This document shows positions 21,670 to 34,676 of a stretch of 64,000 bases of DNA, piece after piece; the first letter of the stretch is position 1; each line of letters starts with the position of its first letter. Position numbers and translations under genes: made by a program. The DNA is taken from contig NC_085138.1 of the NCBI RefSeq assembly GCF_035046485.1, positions 8,408,823 through 8,472,822 of the forward strand, read 5' to 3'. The notes beneath the pieces were generated by a model. That model had not been told where the DNA came from. It did not search any database and saw only the letters and a program-made list of their open reading frames with translations. Source of the stretch: Aedes albopictus (lineage: Eukaryota; Arthropoda; Insecta; Diptera; Culicidae).

Positions 21670-23377
21670 ACCTACATTGTATGAAAGTTACTCGAATAAA
21701 TTTGAGCATACTCAGGCAAATAAACCTAAGATTATCATAAGGTCTAACTTATGAAATGGCATTTTAACAATTCCTAACGGCTAGAACGATTTTCATAAGG
21801 TCGCCCGAATAAAAAATACAGTTGAAAACCCGAATGTTGTATTGTAACAGTACTATTTAGAACCATATTGTTACAATAAACACCACTGTAAAAATAAAAA
21901 ATACAAAAACAATGAGATGTAATGTAGACACCATACAGTGAATTGTAAATGAGATTTTTACAATATACTATACGGGTTGTTAAGTATCGTAACAATATAA
22001 AAAAATATTTTTCTCCATATATATTTTTTTACAAAACCATACATTTTATTGTAAATGAATTGTTCGAAATACTGATACGTGGGCTTTAATATACCGTACA
22101 TTGTATGGTACACGTATGGTTTCAAACAATAAAATGTACCGTAAATATAATGTTTTTAATTGTAATTTCACTACTGGTTATAAATTTAATCATGGTTTTG
22201 GAATGGTTCTCTTTTGTAATGTTGTATTGTTTTACATTCTATAGATAAACCATATAATGTTATATTATCTCGTCATGTTCCTTCGATAATGGCAGTTCTA
22301 GCCAAACTAACCTAAACTCGTCTAAGTCTGAGTTGTCTCTGATTGCATTAACAGTTGCAGCTTAGGCTTCCATATCCCACCAGCCAGATAACTGGGTTTT
22401 GCAAACTAAGCATTGTTTGTGGCAACACTTTGAGCGGCATGATGGAACTATGCCGAGCGCGCTAAGTGTTGTTAGACCACTAATGTAGTTGCATGAAGTG
22501 AGTGACGAGGTACATAAGTATCATTACAGCGTGCTTAACCGTTATTGCAATATTGAGGCTCCAGTTTGACTAAAGTAAATACATAGCAACTCATGAGAAA
22601 ACTGTCTAGTTCGATTCAAATATAAGTTAGGTTAAAAATCCAACCCGCAGACGCTTAAATCAGAAGTCGTTTCAGTGGCCAATCCAGTCCATATGTTAAA
22701 GATGGCTCTACGTCAAAGATAAATCTCATTTGATTCGGTTGTGGTAGAAGGCAAGATCACATGAGAGAAGTGGAGAAAACCCCCCTAAATGCAAATACAG
22801 AAAGAATAGTGTTGAACTCATCGACTGATTTACGGTAATCTGACCTGCGTCTTTCCGGGTTGACCTACATTCATATTCCTCTCATCGCACTCTACATACC
22901 TAGCCCGTCATATCTCTTGGATCTGCAGTCCTTAGGACACCTGGTTTACCACTTATTTAAACATTTTATTGGCTTTAAATAGATGTTTCAACTGATTCAT
23001 TTTTTTCTCTTTCCTTTCTCTTGCAACAAAAACGTCATGAACATCAACAAAACAAAGCACGGAAAAATCTAAAACCTAATAAATAATTAGAAATGCACGG
23101 AAAAATAATATTTCGGAATAGTGAATGGTTCAAACGTAAGAAAAACAGTATAATATATTGTTACCTAAAGATCGTATGTAAATGTATAGTAGCTACAATG
23201 TGCACAGCTTTTGGCGAACCATTTCATTACAATACACTTTATTGTAGCTGGTACACTGTATGGTACATGTATGGTTTTCACCAAATACCCTATGGTTAGT
23301 TTTTATCCGGGCGGTCTATGACGCAGAATCGACTCACAGTTTGGCTTTTATACACATTTAGCAACTCGATATTCTCA
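21670..23377. other. intergenic, scattered short palindromes
   Basis: No gene is seen. A GTATGGTAC-CGTATGGTTT motif near 22103-22125 recurs with small changes at about 23250-23277, so remnants of one MITE-like family are likely. The stretch 21830-22170 is rich in ACCATA/TATTGTAA palindromes. Confidence 0.4.
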
Positions 23378-23452
23378 AGCGTCGATAGCCGCGTGGGTTG
23401 GGCACGAGCTCATTGATCTCGACGTTCATGGATCGATTCCAATCTGCATCAT
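23378..23452 (+). repeat. possible tRNA-derived SINE head
   Basis: A-box-like TAGCCGCGTGGGTTGGGC followed about 40 bp later by a B-box-like GGATCGATTCC. No complete cloverleaf or tail can be drawn. Confidence 0.4.
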
Positions 23453-23527
23453 TTTGTGATTTTTCTGCTCTTTTCATAAGTTTATCTTATGTAATTAGGT
23501 CATATTAAGCATGTTCAATTTTCATAA

Positions 23528-23697
23528 GGGAACGTCCATAAATTACGTCACGCTTTTAGGGGGGAGGGGGGGTTCCGTAAAGTGTGACAACCCATACAAA
23601 AATTTCAGAGGTCTCATACAAAAATTGTGACATAGGGGGAGGGGGGGGGGTTGAAAATGGGCAATTTTTGCGTGACGTAATTTATGGACGCTCCCTA
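23528..23697. mobile_element. foldback MITE with CGTCCATAAATTACGTCACGC ends
   Basis: The ends gaacgtccataaattacgtc and gacgtaatttatggacgctc are inverted repeats of about 20 bp. The interior has G-runs and CATACAAAAAT direct repeats. A related, disrupted copy is at 42176-43210. Confidence 0.8.
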
Positions 23698-23789
23698 AGG
23701 TATTCTTATGGCATCCATACTTTACAGTTATGGCTAAATTTCATAAGGTATTTTGGTGAACTTCGATAGTTTATTTCGCTGAGTGTAGA

Positions 23790-25810
23790 TGACGGCGATA
23801 GTCGAACGCCGCGGCTCAATATCGAGCGGCTGCGTAACGTAGAAATGGCTCAAGACTACGCGCAGCAGTTGGCAGTGGCCCTACCAACGGAAGCGCAGAT
23901 TGGCGCAGCTACACTTAAAGCTGGCTGGAGGGACATCCGGATCCGCCATAGGTAGTATGTACCTTGGCAGCAGCACTAGACTTCACGACTCCGAATCACA
24001 GAAACGAATGGTACGACGGCGAATGCAAAAAGTTGAAAAAGTTGAGAAGAATGCAGCAGGGGCGAGAATGTTGCAAACACCGTACACGAAGGTGAATGAG
24101 GCACGCTATAGACAGGCAGAACTCAGTCTTCTGGTGGAAGAATGAGAGTTGTACCGCGCTAAGGACACATGGAAGTTCTACGAGGAGCTGAACCGCTCGC
24201 ACAGAGGCTTTATGCCACAAGCCGACATGTGCCGAGACAATCACGGGAATCTTCTCACGAGCGAGCGTGAGGTGGTCGAGAGGTGGCGGCCGCATTACGA
24301 TGAGCACCTCAAGGGCGACGTTGCAAGAACCGAAGGTGGCGTGGTAACAGATCTAGCAATATGTGCGCAGGACGAAAGATTTCAAGCCCCTAACCTCCAA
24401 AAGATTGAGGAGGAGGTTGGCCGATTGAAAAACAACAAAGCCGCTGGAGCAGATCAACTACCAAGCGAGCTTCTAAAATACGGTGGAGAAGCACTGGTGA
24501 GAGCACTACACTGGGTCATTACCAAGATTTGGGAGGAGGAAGTATTACCGAAGGAATGGATGGAAGGTACCGTGTGTTCCATCTACAAAAAGGGCGACAA
24601 GTTGGATTGCGGGAACTACCGCGCGATCACACTACTGAGCGCTGCTTACAACACACACTCTCAAATTTTATGCCGCCGTCTAAGAGATTTCGTGAGGCAA
24701 TATCAGGCTGGATTCATGGGTAAACGCGAAATGCCGCGAATACAACGTGCCCACACATCACTTGTTCATCGATTTCAAATCGGCGTATGATACAATCGAT
24801 CGAGAACAGCTGTGGCAAATTATGCACGAATACGGATTCTCGGAAAAACGGATACGATTGATCAAAGCGACGATGGATCGAGTGATGTGCGTAGTTCGAG
24901 TATCAGGGACACTTTCGAGTCCCTTTGAATCTCGCAGAGGGTGACGGCAAGGTGATGGTATTTCGTGTTTGCTGTTCAACATTGCTATAGATTTTCACGA
25001 AATCCGTTCAGCTGCTTGGTTTCGCTGATGATATTGATATTATTGCTCGTAAATTTGAGACGATGGCGGAAACGTACATCCGACTAAAGAGTGAAGCCAG
25101 GCGAATCGGATTAGTCATTAATGTGTCGAAGACAAAGTACATGATGGCAAAGGGCTAAAGGGAGGAATCACGGCGCCCGCCACCCCGAATTTATTTCGAC
25201 GGTGATGAAATCGAGGCGGTGTACTTGGGCTCACTGGTGACCGCCGACAACGACACCAGCAGAGAAATTCAGAGGCGCATTATGGCAGGAAATCGTGCTT
25301 ACTTTTGACTCCGCAGAACTCTACGATCGAATAAAGTTCGCCGTAGGAACACGAAGTTAACCATCTACAAAACGCTGATTAGACCGGTCGTCCTCTATGG
25401 ACACGAAACATGAACCCTACGTGCAGAGGACCAACGCGCCCTTGGAGTTTTCGAACGGAAGGTGTTGCGTACCATCTACGGCGGAGTGCAGATGGAAGAC
25501 GGGTCTTGGAGAAGGCGAATGAACCACGAGCTGCATCAGCTGCTGGGAGAACCAACCATCGTCCATACCGCGAAAATCTGGAGGCTACGGTGGGCGGGTC
25601 ACGTCATCAGGATGTCGGACAGCAACCCGACTAAAATGGTTCTCGAGAGCCAACCGACCGGTACAAGAAGACGTGGTGCGCAGCGTGCTAAGTGGGTCGA
25701 TTATATGGAGGACGATTTTGTAGAGTGAGGAACTGAAGACGCACATCCATGGACCTAGTAGAGTGGAGACGACTCCTACGTACAGCAGAGGACACTCAGG
25801 CCTTAATCTG
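23790..25810 (+). pseudogene. decayed LINE (ORF2 linker, RT and C-terminus)
   Basis: Broken frames run from the linker (LRNVEMAQDYAQQLAVALPT) through RT: LKNNKAAGADQLPSELLKYG, CSIYKKGDKLDCGNYRAITL, FIDFKSAYDTIDRE, FADDIDIIA, then LVINVSKTKYMMAKG, YLGSLVTADND, REIQRRIMAGNRAY, YKTLIRPVVLYG and RLRWAGHVIRMSD. The catalytic box is kept as FADD, but the copy has several frameshifts and in-frame stops, so it is dead. The endonuclease domain is missing. Same family as the fragment at 590-1135. Confidence 0.9.
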
Positions 25811-26164
25811 AACAAGCAAAATTACACAGAGAACCAATGAATGATGCTTAGGATTAGCTAATCATTCTAAATGTGCACAATTCTAGAACACCACACTTTA
25901 GTGAAGTCAATAGCTAGGTAAGTCCTTGCGGTTATCGTTGAAGGGAAGGAATGTTAGTAAGACAATCGTTGTTTTGATGACCGAAAATGTTTGAATCTCC
26001 ACGATTGTCTTAGAAAGGACTTCTGTTAGTAGGGTAGACCTAGGAGCCTTAGGAGTCATCTTTGATTGGTAATAAAAGGTAATGTGATCTGGCAACGGAT
26101 CAATTGATACTAACCGTCACGTACAACGGCAGAGTGATGATAACATCGAGAGTTGACTGTAGTT

Positions 26165-26310
26165 AGAACACCGGGAGCGGGACATTTGGCATAAGGTCAT
26201 GGGCATACTAGAAATGCACCCTTCTTTATTATGCCAAGTGTCCATTATGCCAAATGACCGTTACGCCAAGTGACCTTATGCCAAACGACCTTGTTCCAAA
26301 TGACACAGAC
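26165..26310. repeat. ATGCCAAATGACC-type repeat cluster
   Basis: Variants of ttatgccaaatgaccgtta occur about six times in both orientations in 140 bp, a short foldback with the downstream 3' flank of MCM9. Function unknown. Confidence 0.5.
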
Positions 26311-26394
26311 CCTAGAACACCAACGAAGTTAGATTATGTCGTAAAAATAAGGCTGTCAGATGATTGATCATACCACAGTGTAATTTCCATCCTT

Positions 26395-26400
26395 TTTATT
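26395..26400 (-). terminator. MCM9 polyadenylation signal
   Basis: AATAAA on the minus strand 74 bp after the MCM9 stop codon; it is the first such hexamer downstream. Confidence 0.7.
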
Positions 26401-26473
26401 CCAAATGAATTAACAGTAAGGCGATCACAGACATGAAGAGCGGTGTATAACCACCTAAATCTTTCCCCTCTCC

Positions 26474-28179
26474 TCAGAAATCCACCGACTCCAGCAAAGC
26501 AAGTTCGGCATCCACGTCACCCGACCCTCCCAGGGTGGCCACGTGATGCAACTCCGGTAGCTTAAGATCTCGTTTCCAATACTTACCCACCGTACCGGCG
26601 GAAGTGGACGCGGATGTCGATGTCGATGCTGGCTGCGACTCGTATGCGCTATCATCACGTTGCTTCTGGCCATCCTTGGTGTCATCCGAACTTTCAACCC
26701 GATTGAACTCGAAGGCCCGGATTTTGCTCAGGGTTTGCTCGGATAGCGAAGGTTTTTGCTTGCTGCTGGTGGTGGGCTGCGGCTGTGGATTCTCCTCCAT
26801 AGCGAGAGCTTCCGTGTCGAAGGACATGTCGAAACTAAGCTCCGACGTTTGGCTTACCAGCATGGGATTCGTGGTGGGTTTGTTCGGCGCAGGCCGTTTC
26901 AATCGGTATCGTGATTCGAGATCAGGAGTCGTGGATGTGGATGGAGTTTGAGCTGGTCGCTTCAGCTGATAGCGAGATACCATAGGGGAGGCAGTGAATT
27001 CACTTTGAGAAGTTTCCGCTATTTGATTCCGAGGCCTTTTGAGGCGGAATCGAGATTCGTCTTCGGCACTCGGTTTCGGATCATTGACAAGCGGTTTCGC
27101 AAGAAGTGCATGATTCGTCCTAAACTGAACCGAGTTTCCGGTCATTGACGCTGGTGTTCTGAGAACATCTGAGTTCTCAAACACGCTCATGCTTGAGATA
27201 GTGGTCTTGGCACTGACTGGTTGGCGCTCTTCAGGTTGATCGTCATCATCATCATCATCCAGCAGGCTACTCACGTCTAACATGGCTCGGAAGGACTCCT
27301 CTCGGGATGCCCTTGATCTTCCACTAGCTGGCGGGAAGTTCGTATCAATCTGGCTGCTCCGAGTAATAATTTCTCGTGAGCCATCGCCAGGCCTCGCCGG
27401 TTGGGTAGCTCCACTCAACTGGGACATGAAGTTCTGACGTAAACTGCTGAAAATTTTATCCAATTGATCGTTGTTTAGATTTTCTTTAAGCTTCGGATCC
27501 GGTTCGGGGGCAGGTTTTTTCGTCTTTGATTTCTTTGTAGACTCAGGCTGTTTAGGGTCTACCGACTTCTCCATCGATTCCTTACGTATTTTCTTTACGT
27601 TGTTCTTACGCATCTGCGTGAAAGAATACTTCGAGTAAAGCTCCCCTTCTACAACAGGTTTTCGACTCATTTCTTCCGGCTCCGGCACCTTGTCCACCGA
27701 CTGTTCCTTGCTGATATCTTTCCCATTATTGTCCAATTCACTCAGTACTTTTTCATCAAACTTGACGATCCTTTGAGTCGACAATGAATCCCACTTATTT
27801 GCAGGCGTAGCATTCTCTTTTCTCTTTCTGGCCAAGTCCTTCTGGTACTGTTCTACACGACCCTTGTTAGTTTGCTCCAGCGGTACATCTTTCACAACAT
27901 CCGAAAGAAGTAGCCGTTCGAGCAGTTCAGCAATTTCCTGAGCCGTCGGTCCTATGGGAAGTTTCTTACGGATCAGATCGGCCGGCGGTAGGATCTTTCC
28001 GAAGCCCCAGCTTGACTCCATCAGCTGGATGATGGTGATTGCATCAACGGCGCTGACTTCGTCTCGGAACAATAGACGCGCATGTGCTTGCGACAGGCGG
28101 ACCAAGCTGTCCAACAGTCGCACGGTAGTCCGCGATGGGTCACGCGATGGGTCCGAGCGGCACAGCTTGTAGTAGGCAC
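26474..28179 (-). CDS. MCM9: MCM9 coding exon 3 (winged-helix end and long tail)
   Basis: The last coding exon, residues about 548-1115. It opens at the acceptor ccaacag with GAYYKLCRSD and continues RTTVRLLDSLVRLSQAHARL, the end of the AAA+ lid of MCM helicases, closely matching vertebrate MCM9 ([20 protein letters not shown]). The remainder, about 500 residues, is charged and low in complexity, as in other MCM9 tails: KKSKTKK basic stretch, a run of eight Asp, and three LKRP motifs (about residues 920-980). It ends LALLESVDF. The long tail is probably disordered and likely holds partner-binding motifs. The intron before it is 11.5 kb. Confidence 0.93.
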
Positions 28180-29355
28180 CTGTTGGAAGTGAAATAGAAT
28201 GTGATTTAGGGTCGATTTCTTCGCCCCCGCATAGGCCTTAACTCTTTGAAGCCGGAATTTTGCCACACACTCAATCTTGGTTTCCCTGTTCGGTAATTTA
28301 TTTTACGGTTTTTGATCCGCAAAATACAAAAAGTACTGAGTCTTCAGCTTTTTCATTCACTATTACTGATCTTCAGCAATATTTCTTGACGTTTTACTGA
28401 ATACCGTAACATTGCATACCGATAATTCAGCAAAAATTCAGGTTGCAAGGTTTTGGTAATCAATAGCATAGAAGAAAGGGTAGAATATGATGCAGAATAT
28501 TCAAACTGTTCTTGAGTTTATATTCTATAGTCTACGGGTGTAACGGTAACTTCTTTCGTTATACAAAGCTACGATTTGTAATCTATCATGACCAGTTGTT
28601 CCAAGGGCTGAAAGTCTCTTAAATAAAGACAAATCAATCAATCCAGTTGTTACGGATAAATTGGAACCGTACAAATGCTCATTTTATTTTCCATATCGGG
28701 TCCCACGTTTGGGAACTAGGTACGAAGAAGGAAATGGAACATTACAAATGCACAGTGTCCAGTTATCTAAATAAATAACGAAGTCCAATCCCAGGATGAC
28801 GAGGTTTCATTATTGTTCTTGGTCCATCAGTCAATCGTATTTTTTTCTGGCTAATTGCCTTTAGTTCGCAGCGATAGTTGCGTTCATAGCTTGTGTTTGG
28901 TCTAGGAATTTCTAATCCTAAGGGGGCCTCCTGATTCTAGCAATAACACAAGACCATGTTTCGTTTGATGTCCATGTTAGGAGATGGCTTGCGTGTTTTG
29001 TACTCAATCGCTGCCCGAAATGTTTGGAGCACTACAAATGCACATTAACTTCAGGGCCAAATGTACAAACCACAGAATAACATACAAAATAAATTGACAA
29101 AATGTTCATAACAATTTACAAGCGTTACACAGTAAGCCCTCTGGAAGTTCAAAACACAATCAGAATAGTTGGGGTATCCTTGATCATCCACATGGGCGTA
29201 GCCAGAGGGGGGCAGGGGGCCGACATCATTTTTCTTTTGATTTGGCCAACTTAAGATTATCAATGTTCCAGAAAAAATCGCTCAAGAAATAAACTATTTT
29301 TTTCTAGATTTTGTTAATTTAGGACTTTATGCATAATTATCAAACTATGTACATA
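28180..29355 (-). other. MCM9 intron 2, 3' part
   Basis: No gene is seen. At 28490-28620 a TTCTTGAGTTTATATTC... segment ending in AAGCTACGATTTGTAATCT matches similar segments at about 36834-37430, a dispersed repeat of unknown family. Confidence 0.5.
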
Positions 29356-29613
29356 CAGTAGACGTTCGGTCGGTGCAAACGGTTTAACTGCAATGCTTTT
29401 TAACTGCAAGTCCGGTAAGTGCAACAAATTTGCAGTTATCGCACCGCTTCCCGTCAAAATAGTGTGCCATGTTAGCCCAAATAAACAGTTAAATGAATGT
29501 TTCGTTCATTCAACGTCAATTGATGGGTTGTTGACGCCTGTCTGACGTTGCAGTTAGCGAATTTTGTTCGCTAAGTGAAACGTAAACATGTTGCAGTTAC
29601 CGAACGTCTACTG
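29356..29613 (-). mobile_element. 258 bp TA-flanked MITE, copy in MCM9 intron 2
   Basis: Full-length, starts cagtagacgttcggtcggtg and ends gttaccgaacgtctactg between TA dinucleotides, 258 bp, same as the copies near Rheb. Confidence 0.88.
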
Positions 29614-29814
29614 TACATACATAAATATCAAACTTTTTATCTCGAAAATCACAAGAAACTTCGCCGAGTATTTCTCTAAGAGCACCAATTGAATTTTATC
29701 ATAGAATTTTACCTAATAACAAGCTTCGAGCTTAAAATTCACAAATTTTCACTAGTTTACAACTCAAACAAACGTCAGGCTATGAGCAAAAAAACTTGGA
29801 TTTGTTTATGAATT

Positions 29815-30798
29815 CTAAAAATTCATCCAGGAATTTCTTGAGGAACTTCACCAGGAATTCCTCAAGGGATTTCTCCAAAAAATTCTTCCTTCTAACACGA
29901 ACGTTTGCGGGGTTCCGATAGTGATTGCTTTAGATCTTGTTCTAAGAAATCCTTCAGGAATTTCTATTACGGTTCATTTCATTCAGCATTTTTTTACAAA
30001 TATGTACTTCTGCAAGGAGATATCGACGAATTGTTCCAGAAATTTTCCCATAGTTTTGTTCAGTGATTCCTCTGAAAATAACTCTAGCCATTCCTCCGGA
30101 AATTTCTCATGGGATATCTTCAAAGGTTCCTCCAGTGATTGTTCCGGTGCTTTCTTCGACGATTCCTTCAGGAATTTCTTCAAGGTTTTCCATAGAAGTT
30201 TGACCAGAGATTTTTTTTATATTCCCACATGTATTCTTTCAGAGATTTCTTCAGGAATTTCTCCATATATTACTTCAAAACATCTGCTACAGATTGCTCC
30301 AATAATTTCATCATAATCGTAGTATTTCTGTAATTTTTTTCCAGGAATTCTTTCAGAAAACTCTACTAGAGATTATTCAAAACTTAATCCAAAAACTCCT
30401 TAAATTCCGTACTAAAAATCCTCAAGGAATCCATTCAAGGATTATTTCAATGATTCGTTCAAAAATTATTGCAGACATGGATTCTTGTAGACTTTCTCCA
30501 AGGATCCCTACAGATTTTTTTCCAGAATTTCGTGAAAATAGCTCTTCTGGGATTTCCTAAGGAATTGGGGTTGTTTCCGGGATTCCTCATAGGGGTTTTT
30601 TCAAAAATTCCTCTAGGTATTCCTCCAAGAATTCCTTCTGTGATACTTTCAGAGGGGTCTTTTTAAATTCTTTCAAAGATAACTTCAGGAGCTCTTCTTG
30701 GGATTTCTTCAGGAATTCCTCCTTTAATTCTTTCAAAAACTCCTCCAACAATTAATCCAAGTCTTTCTCCAGGATTCCTCCTGAGGTTTCTGCAGATG
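29815..30798. repeat. GGAATTCCTCCA-type satellite, block 1
   Basis: Degenerate tandem sequence of roughly 12-15 bp units (aggaattcctccagg, agggatttctccag) that continues in two further blocks (32178-34676 and 35985-36345) interrupted by insertions. Long open frames over it are translations of the repeat and not genes. Confidence 0.85.
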
Positions 30799-32152
30799 AG
30801 TGTGTTTTTGGAGGCAACGTCGAAATGCCACTTTTTCATTTGGTTCGGCCGCGAGCGCGTCGTCGTCGTCGTCTATTTCACAGTGCTCGTCTTCGTACGG
30901 GGCAGTTTAGTGTGTTTTTGGAGGCAACGTCGAAATGCCGCTTTGACTTTTTGGAGGCAAAGTGTACAGGCCGCGTTTTCATTCGGATCGTCCGTCGTCG
31001 TCTTCTATTTGACTGTGCTCATCTGCGTGATTTTTGAGGCAAAGTGAAAAAGCCGCTTTTTTTATATTCGGACCGGCTGCGTCGTCGTCGTCGTCAATTT
31101 GAATGTCCACATCGTCGTACCCGTGTGTAGTTGTAGCGGTTCATTGTGATTTCGGAGAAGAGGCCAATTAGTGGAAGATGCTGTAGCACATACGCACTGG
31201 ACACTTCGAAGGATGTTAATTGGTGAGCTCTTTCCATTTTATCATAACAATAATAATAATAATAATAATAATAATTAATGCTTAAGGATTTATACAATTC
31301 TGCTCTGGTTTTTGTGTATTTATCTAACAAATATTGAAAAGTTCGTCACGTCATGTGTCGGCGCTAGTTCCAAATCAAATGCACATTTAGTTGATAATAA
31401 ATAATTTCCTTTCATTTTTTGCATGAACACAACACAACAATTTGAATGGTTCGTCATCTTCGGTGTCGACATTTGTAATATTTTAGTCCAAATGAATAAA
31501 TGTTTTGACTCAAATAAAGGTTACATGAATTTCTGGAAAAAGAGAGGGTCGGTAAAAGATAGACGGCGAACCATGCGGTAAGATCTTTCTGACTTATTTA
31601 TCACGTGTTATTTTGTTAATAGTTGTGAATTGATCGCGGTCAGCATTGTCTCGCGCGGAAACGCAGACTACAGATGCGTCGGTGTTTAGCATTGTGTACT
31701 CCTTAGTTGCGAATGAATAACTTATGTAGGGTGAGTTTTGAGGCACAAAAGATCGCGTTCGTCGTTCAAGGTTTAGAAGGGTATTTCTTCGCGAGCGCAT
31801 TATTAATCGCGAATCAAAACATTACACTCGTTTACCACGACAAAATCCTCAACACATCTCCATTTCCCCTGTCCAAACTCCTTGTGATTTCTCGTAGTAA
31901 CGCAGAGAATTCCTCGGTTATTGGCCTAAGCGAGAATCACGTCATCACTTCCTTCCCTATCCTCAATTGACCTGCATTCGGACGCGGCCGGCGCTGGTAT
32001 TGCTTATTGAAAAGTATTGGGATTCCAGCATTTACACAATGAAGAGAAAGCTAATCCCAAGCATCATCTGTTGGTTCTTTGTGTAAATGCAGTTGTCCTT
32101 GCAATAACAGAGGAGCAACCGCGGGCGGTCAATCATGCTCATGCTCATGCTC
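30799..32152 (+). mobile_element. 1354 bp insertion with 25 bp target duplication
   Basis: The 25 bp at 30774-30798 are repeated exactly at 32153-32177, bracketing this segment. The left end has three to four imperfect copies of a ~110 bp unit (gtttttggaggcaacgtcg, then tcgtcgtcgtc), with a (TAA)-type run near 31250-31275 and a catgctcatgctcatgctc tail at the right end. A 25 bp duplication and short simple tail fit LINE-type target priming. I see no LINE protein, so it may be a non-autonomous derivative. Confidence 0.7.
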
Positions 32153-32177
32153 ATTCCTCCTGAGGTTTCTGCAGATG

Positions 32178-34676
32178 TTACACCATGAACTCGTTTTAAG
32201 ATTCCTTCAGAGTTTCCCCAAGAATTCTTTCTGCGATTTCTTCAGTACTTTCTCCTGGGATTTCTTCAGAAGTTCTTCCTAAGAATTCCTCCAGGAATTC
32301 ATCATAGTAATCCTGCAGAGATTCTTGCGGGAGTTATTCCAGGGATTTCTCTGAGAATTCCTCCAGGAGTTCTTCCAGGAATTTCTATAGGCATTCCTCC
32401 AGATATTTCTCTATGCATTGTCCCAGGCATTCCTCCAGGCAATCCACCAAGTTTTTATCCAGGAATTTCTCAAGGGACTCTTCCAGGAATTCATTCAAGA
32501 ATTCCTTCAAGACTTATCCCTGGAATTCCTTCAAGAATATATCCAAGAATTACTTTAGAATATCTACAGCAATTTCCCCAAGTATTCCTCTAGGAATTCC
32601 CCAAAAATTGCTCCAGAGATTCCTTAAGGACTTCCTTGAGAAATTCCTCTAGAAATTTGTTCAGAGATTTCTCCAGGAATTTGTTAATGCATTTCTCCAG
32701 GATTTTTTCCATGAACTCCTACAGGAATTCCTCCAAGAATTCCACCAGGAATTAGCCCAGAAATTTCTTCACGAATTCCTCCAGACCCCTCCAGAAATCG
32801 CTTCAGAAATACCTACAATAATTCCCCCAGGAATTTATCCAGATATTCCTCCAGAAATTCTTTCAAGAATTTCTCCACGAATTCCACCAGGATTTTTTTT
32901 CTAGGGATTCGTGAAGGTATTTATCGAGAAATTTCTTCTCCAAGAGTTTAGAGTTTTCCTTTGGATTTCGCCTGCGTTTCTTCCAGGGACTCCTCTAAGG
33001 TTTCCTCTAGGCATTCCTACAACATTGCTTCAGGGATTCCCCCCGGAATCCGCCTAGAAATTCCTCCAGTAATTTATCCAGCAACTCCTCCAGGAGTTGC
33101 TCCAGAGATTCCTACAGGAATTGCTTCAAGGATTCCTCGAGGAACATCTCCACGATTTTTTTTAGGGATTCCTCCTGGATTTCCCCCAAGAATTCCTCCA
33201 AAGATTCCATCAGCAGTTCTTCCAGAAATTCCTCTAGGAATTCCTCCAGGAATTTCTTTAGCAATTTCTTCCGAATTTTCTCAAGGAATTCCTTCCTGAA
33301 ATCCTCCTAAAATTAATTCAGAGATTCCTCCAGGAATTTGGATAGGGATTTCTTCAGATATTCATCCAAAAATTTGATCAAGTATTGCACCAGGAATTCA
33401 TCCAGGAATTTTGGCAGGGATTCTGCCAGAAATTTGTCCAGAAGTTCCTCCAGGCATTTCCCCGACCGAGATTCCTCCATAAATTGGCTCCGGGATTGCT
33501 CCATTATATCCTCCACGGATTTATCAAAGAATTCCACCGGGAATTACTCCAGAAATTCCTCCAGGAAGTCCTCCAGAAATTCCTCTAGTTAGTATTCGAG
33601 GAATTCCTCACGAGATTTCTTCCCAAATTTCTCCAGAGTATTTCCCAGATTTCCTATAGGAATTCCTCCAGTAATTGCTTCAGGAATTCTTCCAGGGATT
33701 GCTCCAGAATTTTATCAAGGGACTTCTCCATGGATTCCTTCAGGAATGTTCAGGTATACTTTTAAAAATTCCTCCAGGGTTTCCTCCGGGAATTCCTACA
33801 GGAATTTCTCTAGCAAGTCTTCCAGAGGTTCATCCAGAAGTTCTTCCAGGATTTTCTTCAGGGTTTGCTAAGAGAATACTTCCAGAATGGATTCAGAATG
33901 TCCTCTAGTGATTCCTTCAGAAATGCCGTTCCATCAGAAATTTCAGAAATTGTAACATTATCTTTTCCAGCGATATACCCAAGAATTTCTTCAGGATTAT
34001 CTGAAGATTATTTTGAATTACTTCAAGGACTCGAATGTATTCCACCAGCGATTTGTATTAGAAATCCTTAAAATAACTTTAGTGGGATGCATACAGGAGC
34101 CCGGAAATTCTCCAAAAAAAGTAATGTAGAAATATTTCAGAAGTTCATCCACGGATTTGTTCAGGAATCCATCCATGAATTGCTTTACGAATACCGTCAG
34201 CTCCTGCAGAGGAATTCTTTCTGAAATTCATCCGGCGATTCTTTCAGGAATATCTGTTGATCTATTTTCGCCAAAAATTTCTTCAATAAGTAAGTTATCC
34301 ATTGATTTTTTCAAGAATTCCTGCAGAGATTCCTCCAGGAGTTTATCCAGGGATGTTTTGAGAGTGTTCCTTTAAGAAGTCCTTCAGGAATTCTTCCAAA
34401 AGTTAGTCAAGGAACTCCTTCAGAAATTTACTCGGGAATACCACAAGGGTTTCGTCAAACGATTGTTTTTGGACTTATCCTAGGATTTCTTCAAGAACTC
34501 CACCAGAGGTCTCCTTCCGAGTTTTGTGTAGAAATTTCTACAGAAATTTCTCTTGGATTTGGCCTAAAAATTTGCCAGGAATTTCCAAGGGAATTTCTTC
34601 AGGAATCCCTCCATCAGTTTCTTCGGAGATTACATCAGGAATTCTTACAATAAGTCTTCCAGAGATTCTAGGGAAG
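32178..34676. repeat. GGAATTCCTCCA-type satellite, block 2
   Basis: Continuation of the satellite after the 1354 bp insertion. The units keep alternating ggaatt and cctcca words, which gives frequent EcoRI sites (gaattc). Confidence 0.88.

Noticed and set aside
30796..31047. 83-codon frame and overlapping 70-codon frame
   Set aside because: Both lie in the tandem repeats of the 1354 bp insertion and have no domain.
31250..31280. CRISPR-like or tandem array
   Set aside because: Simple TAA repeat; no spacer structure, and this is a eukaryotic genome.
32961..33299. 112-codon open frame rich in IPP repeats
   Set aside because: It is a translation of the GGAATTCC satellite; other frames in the same blocks are equally open.
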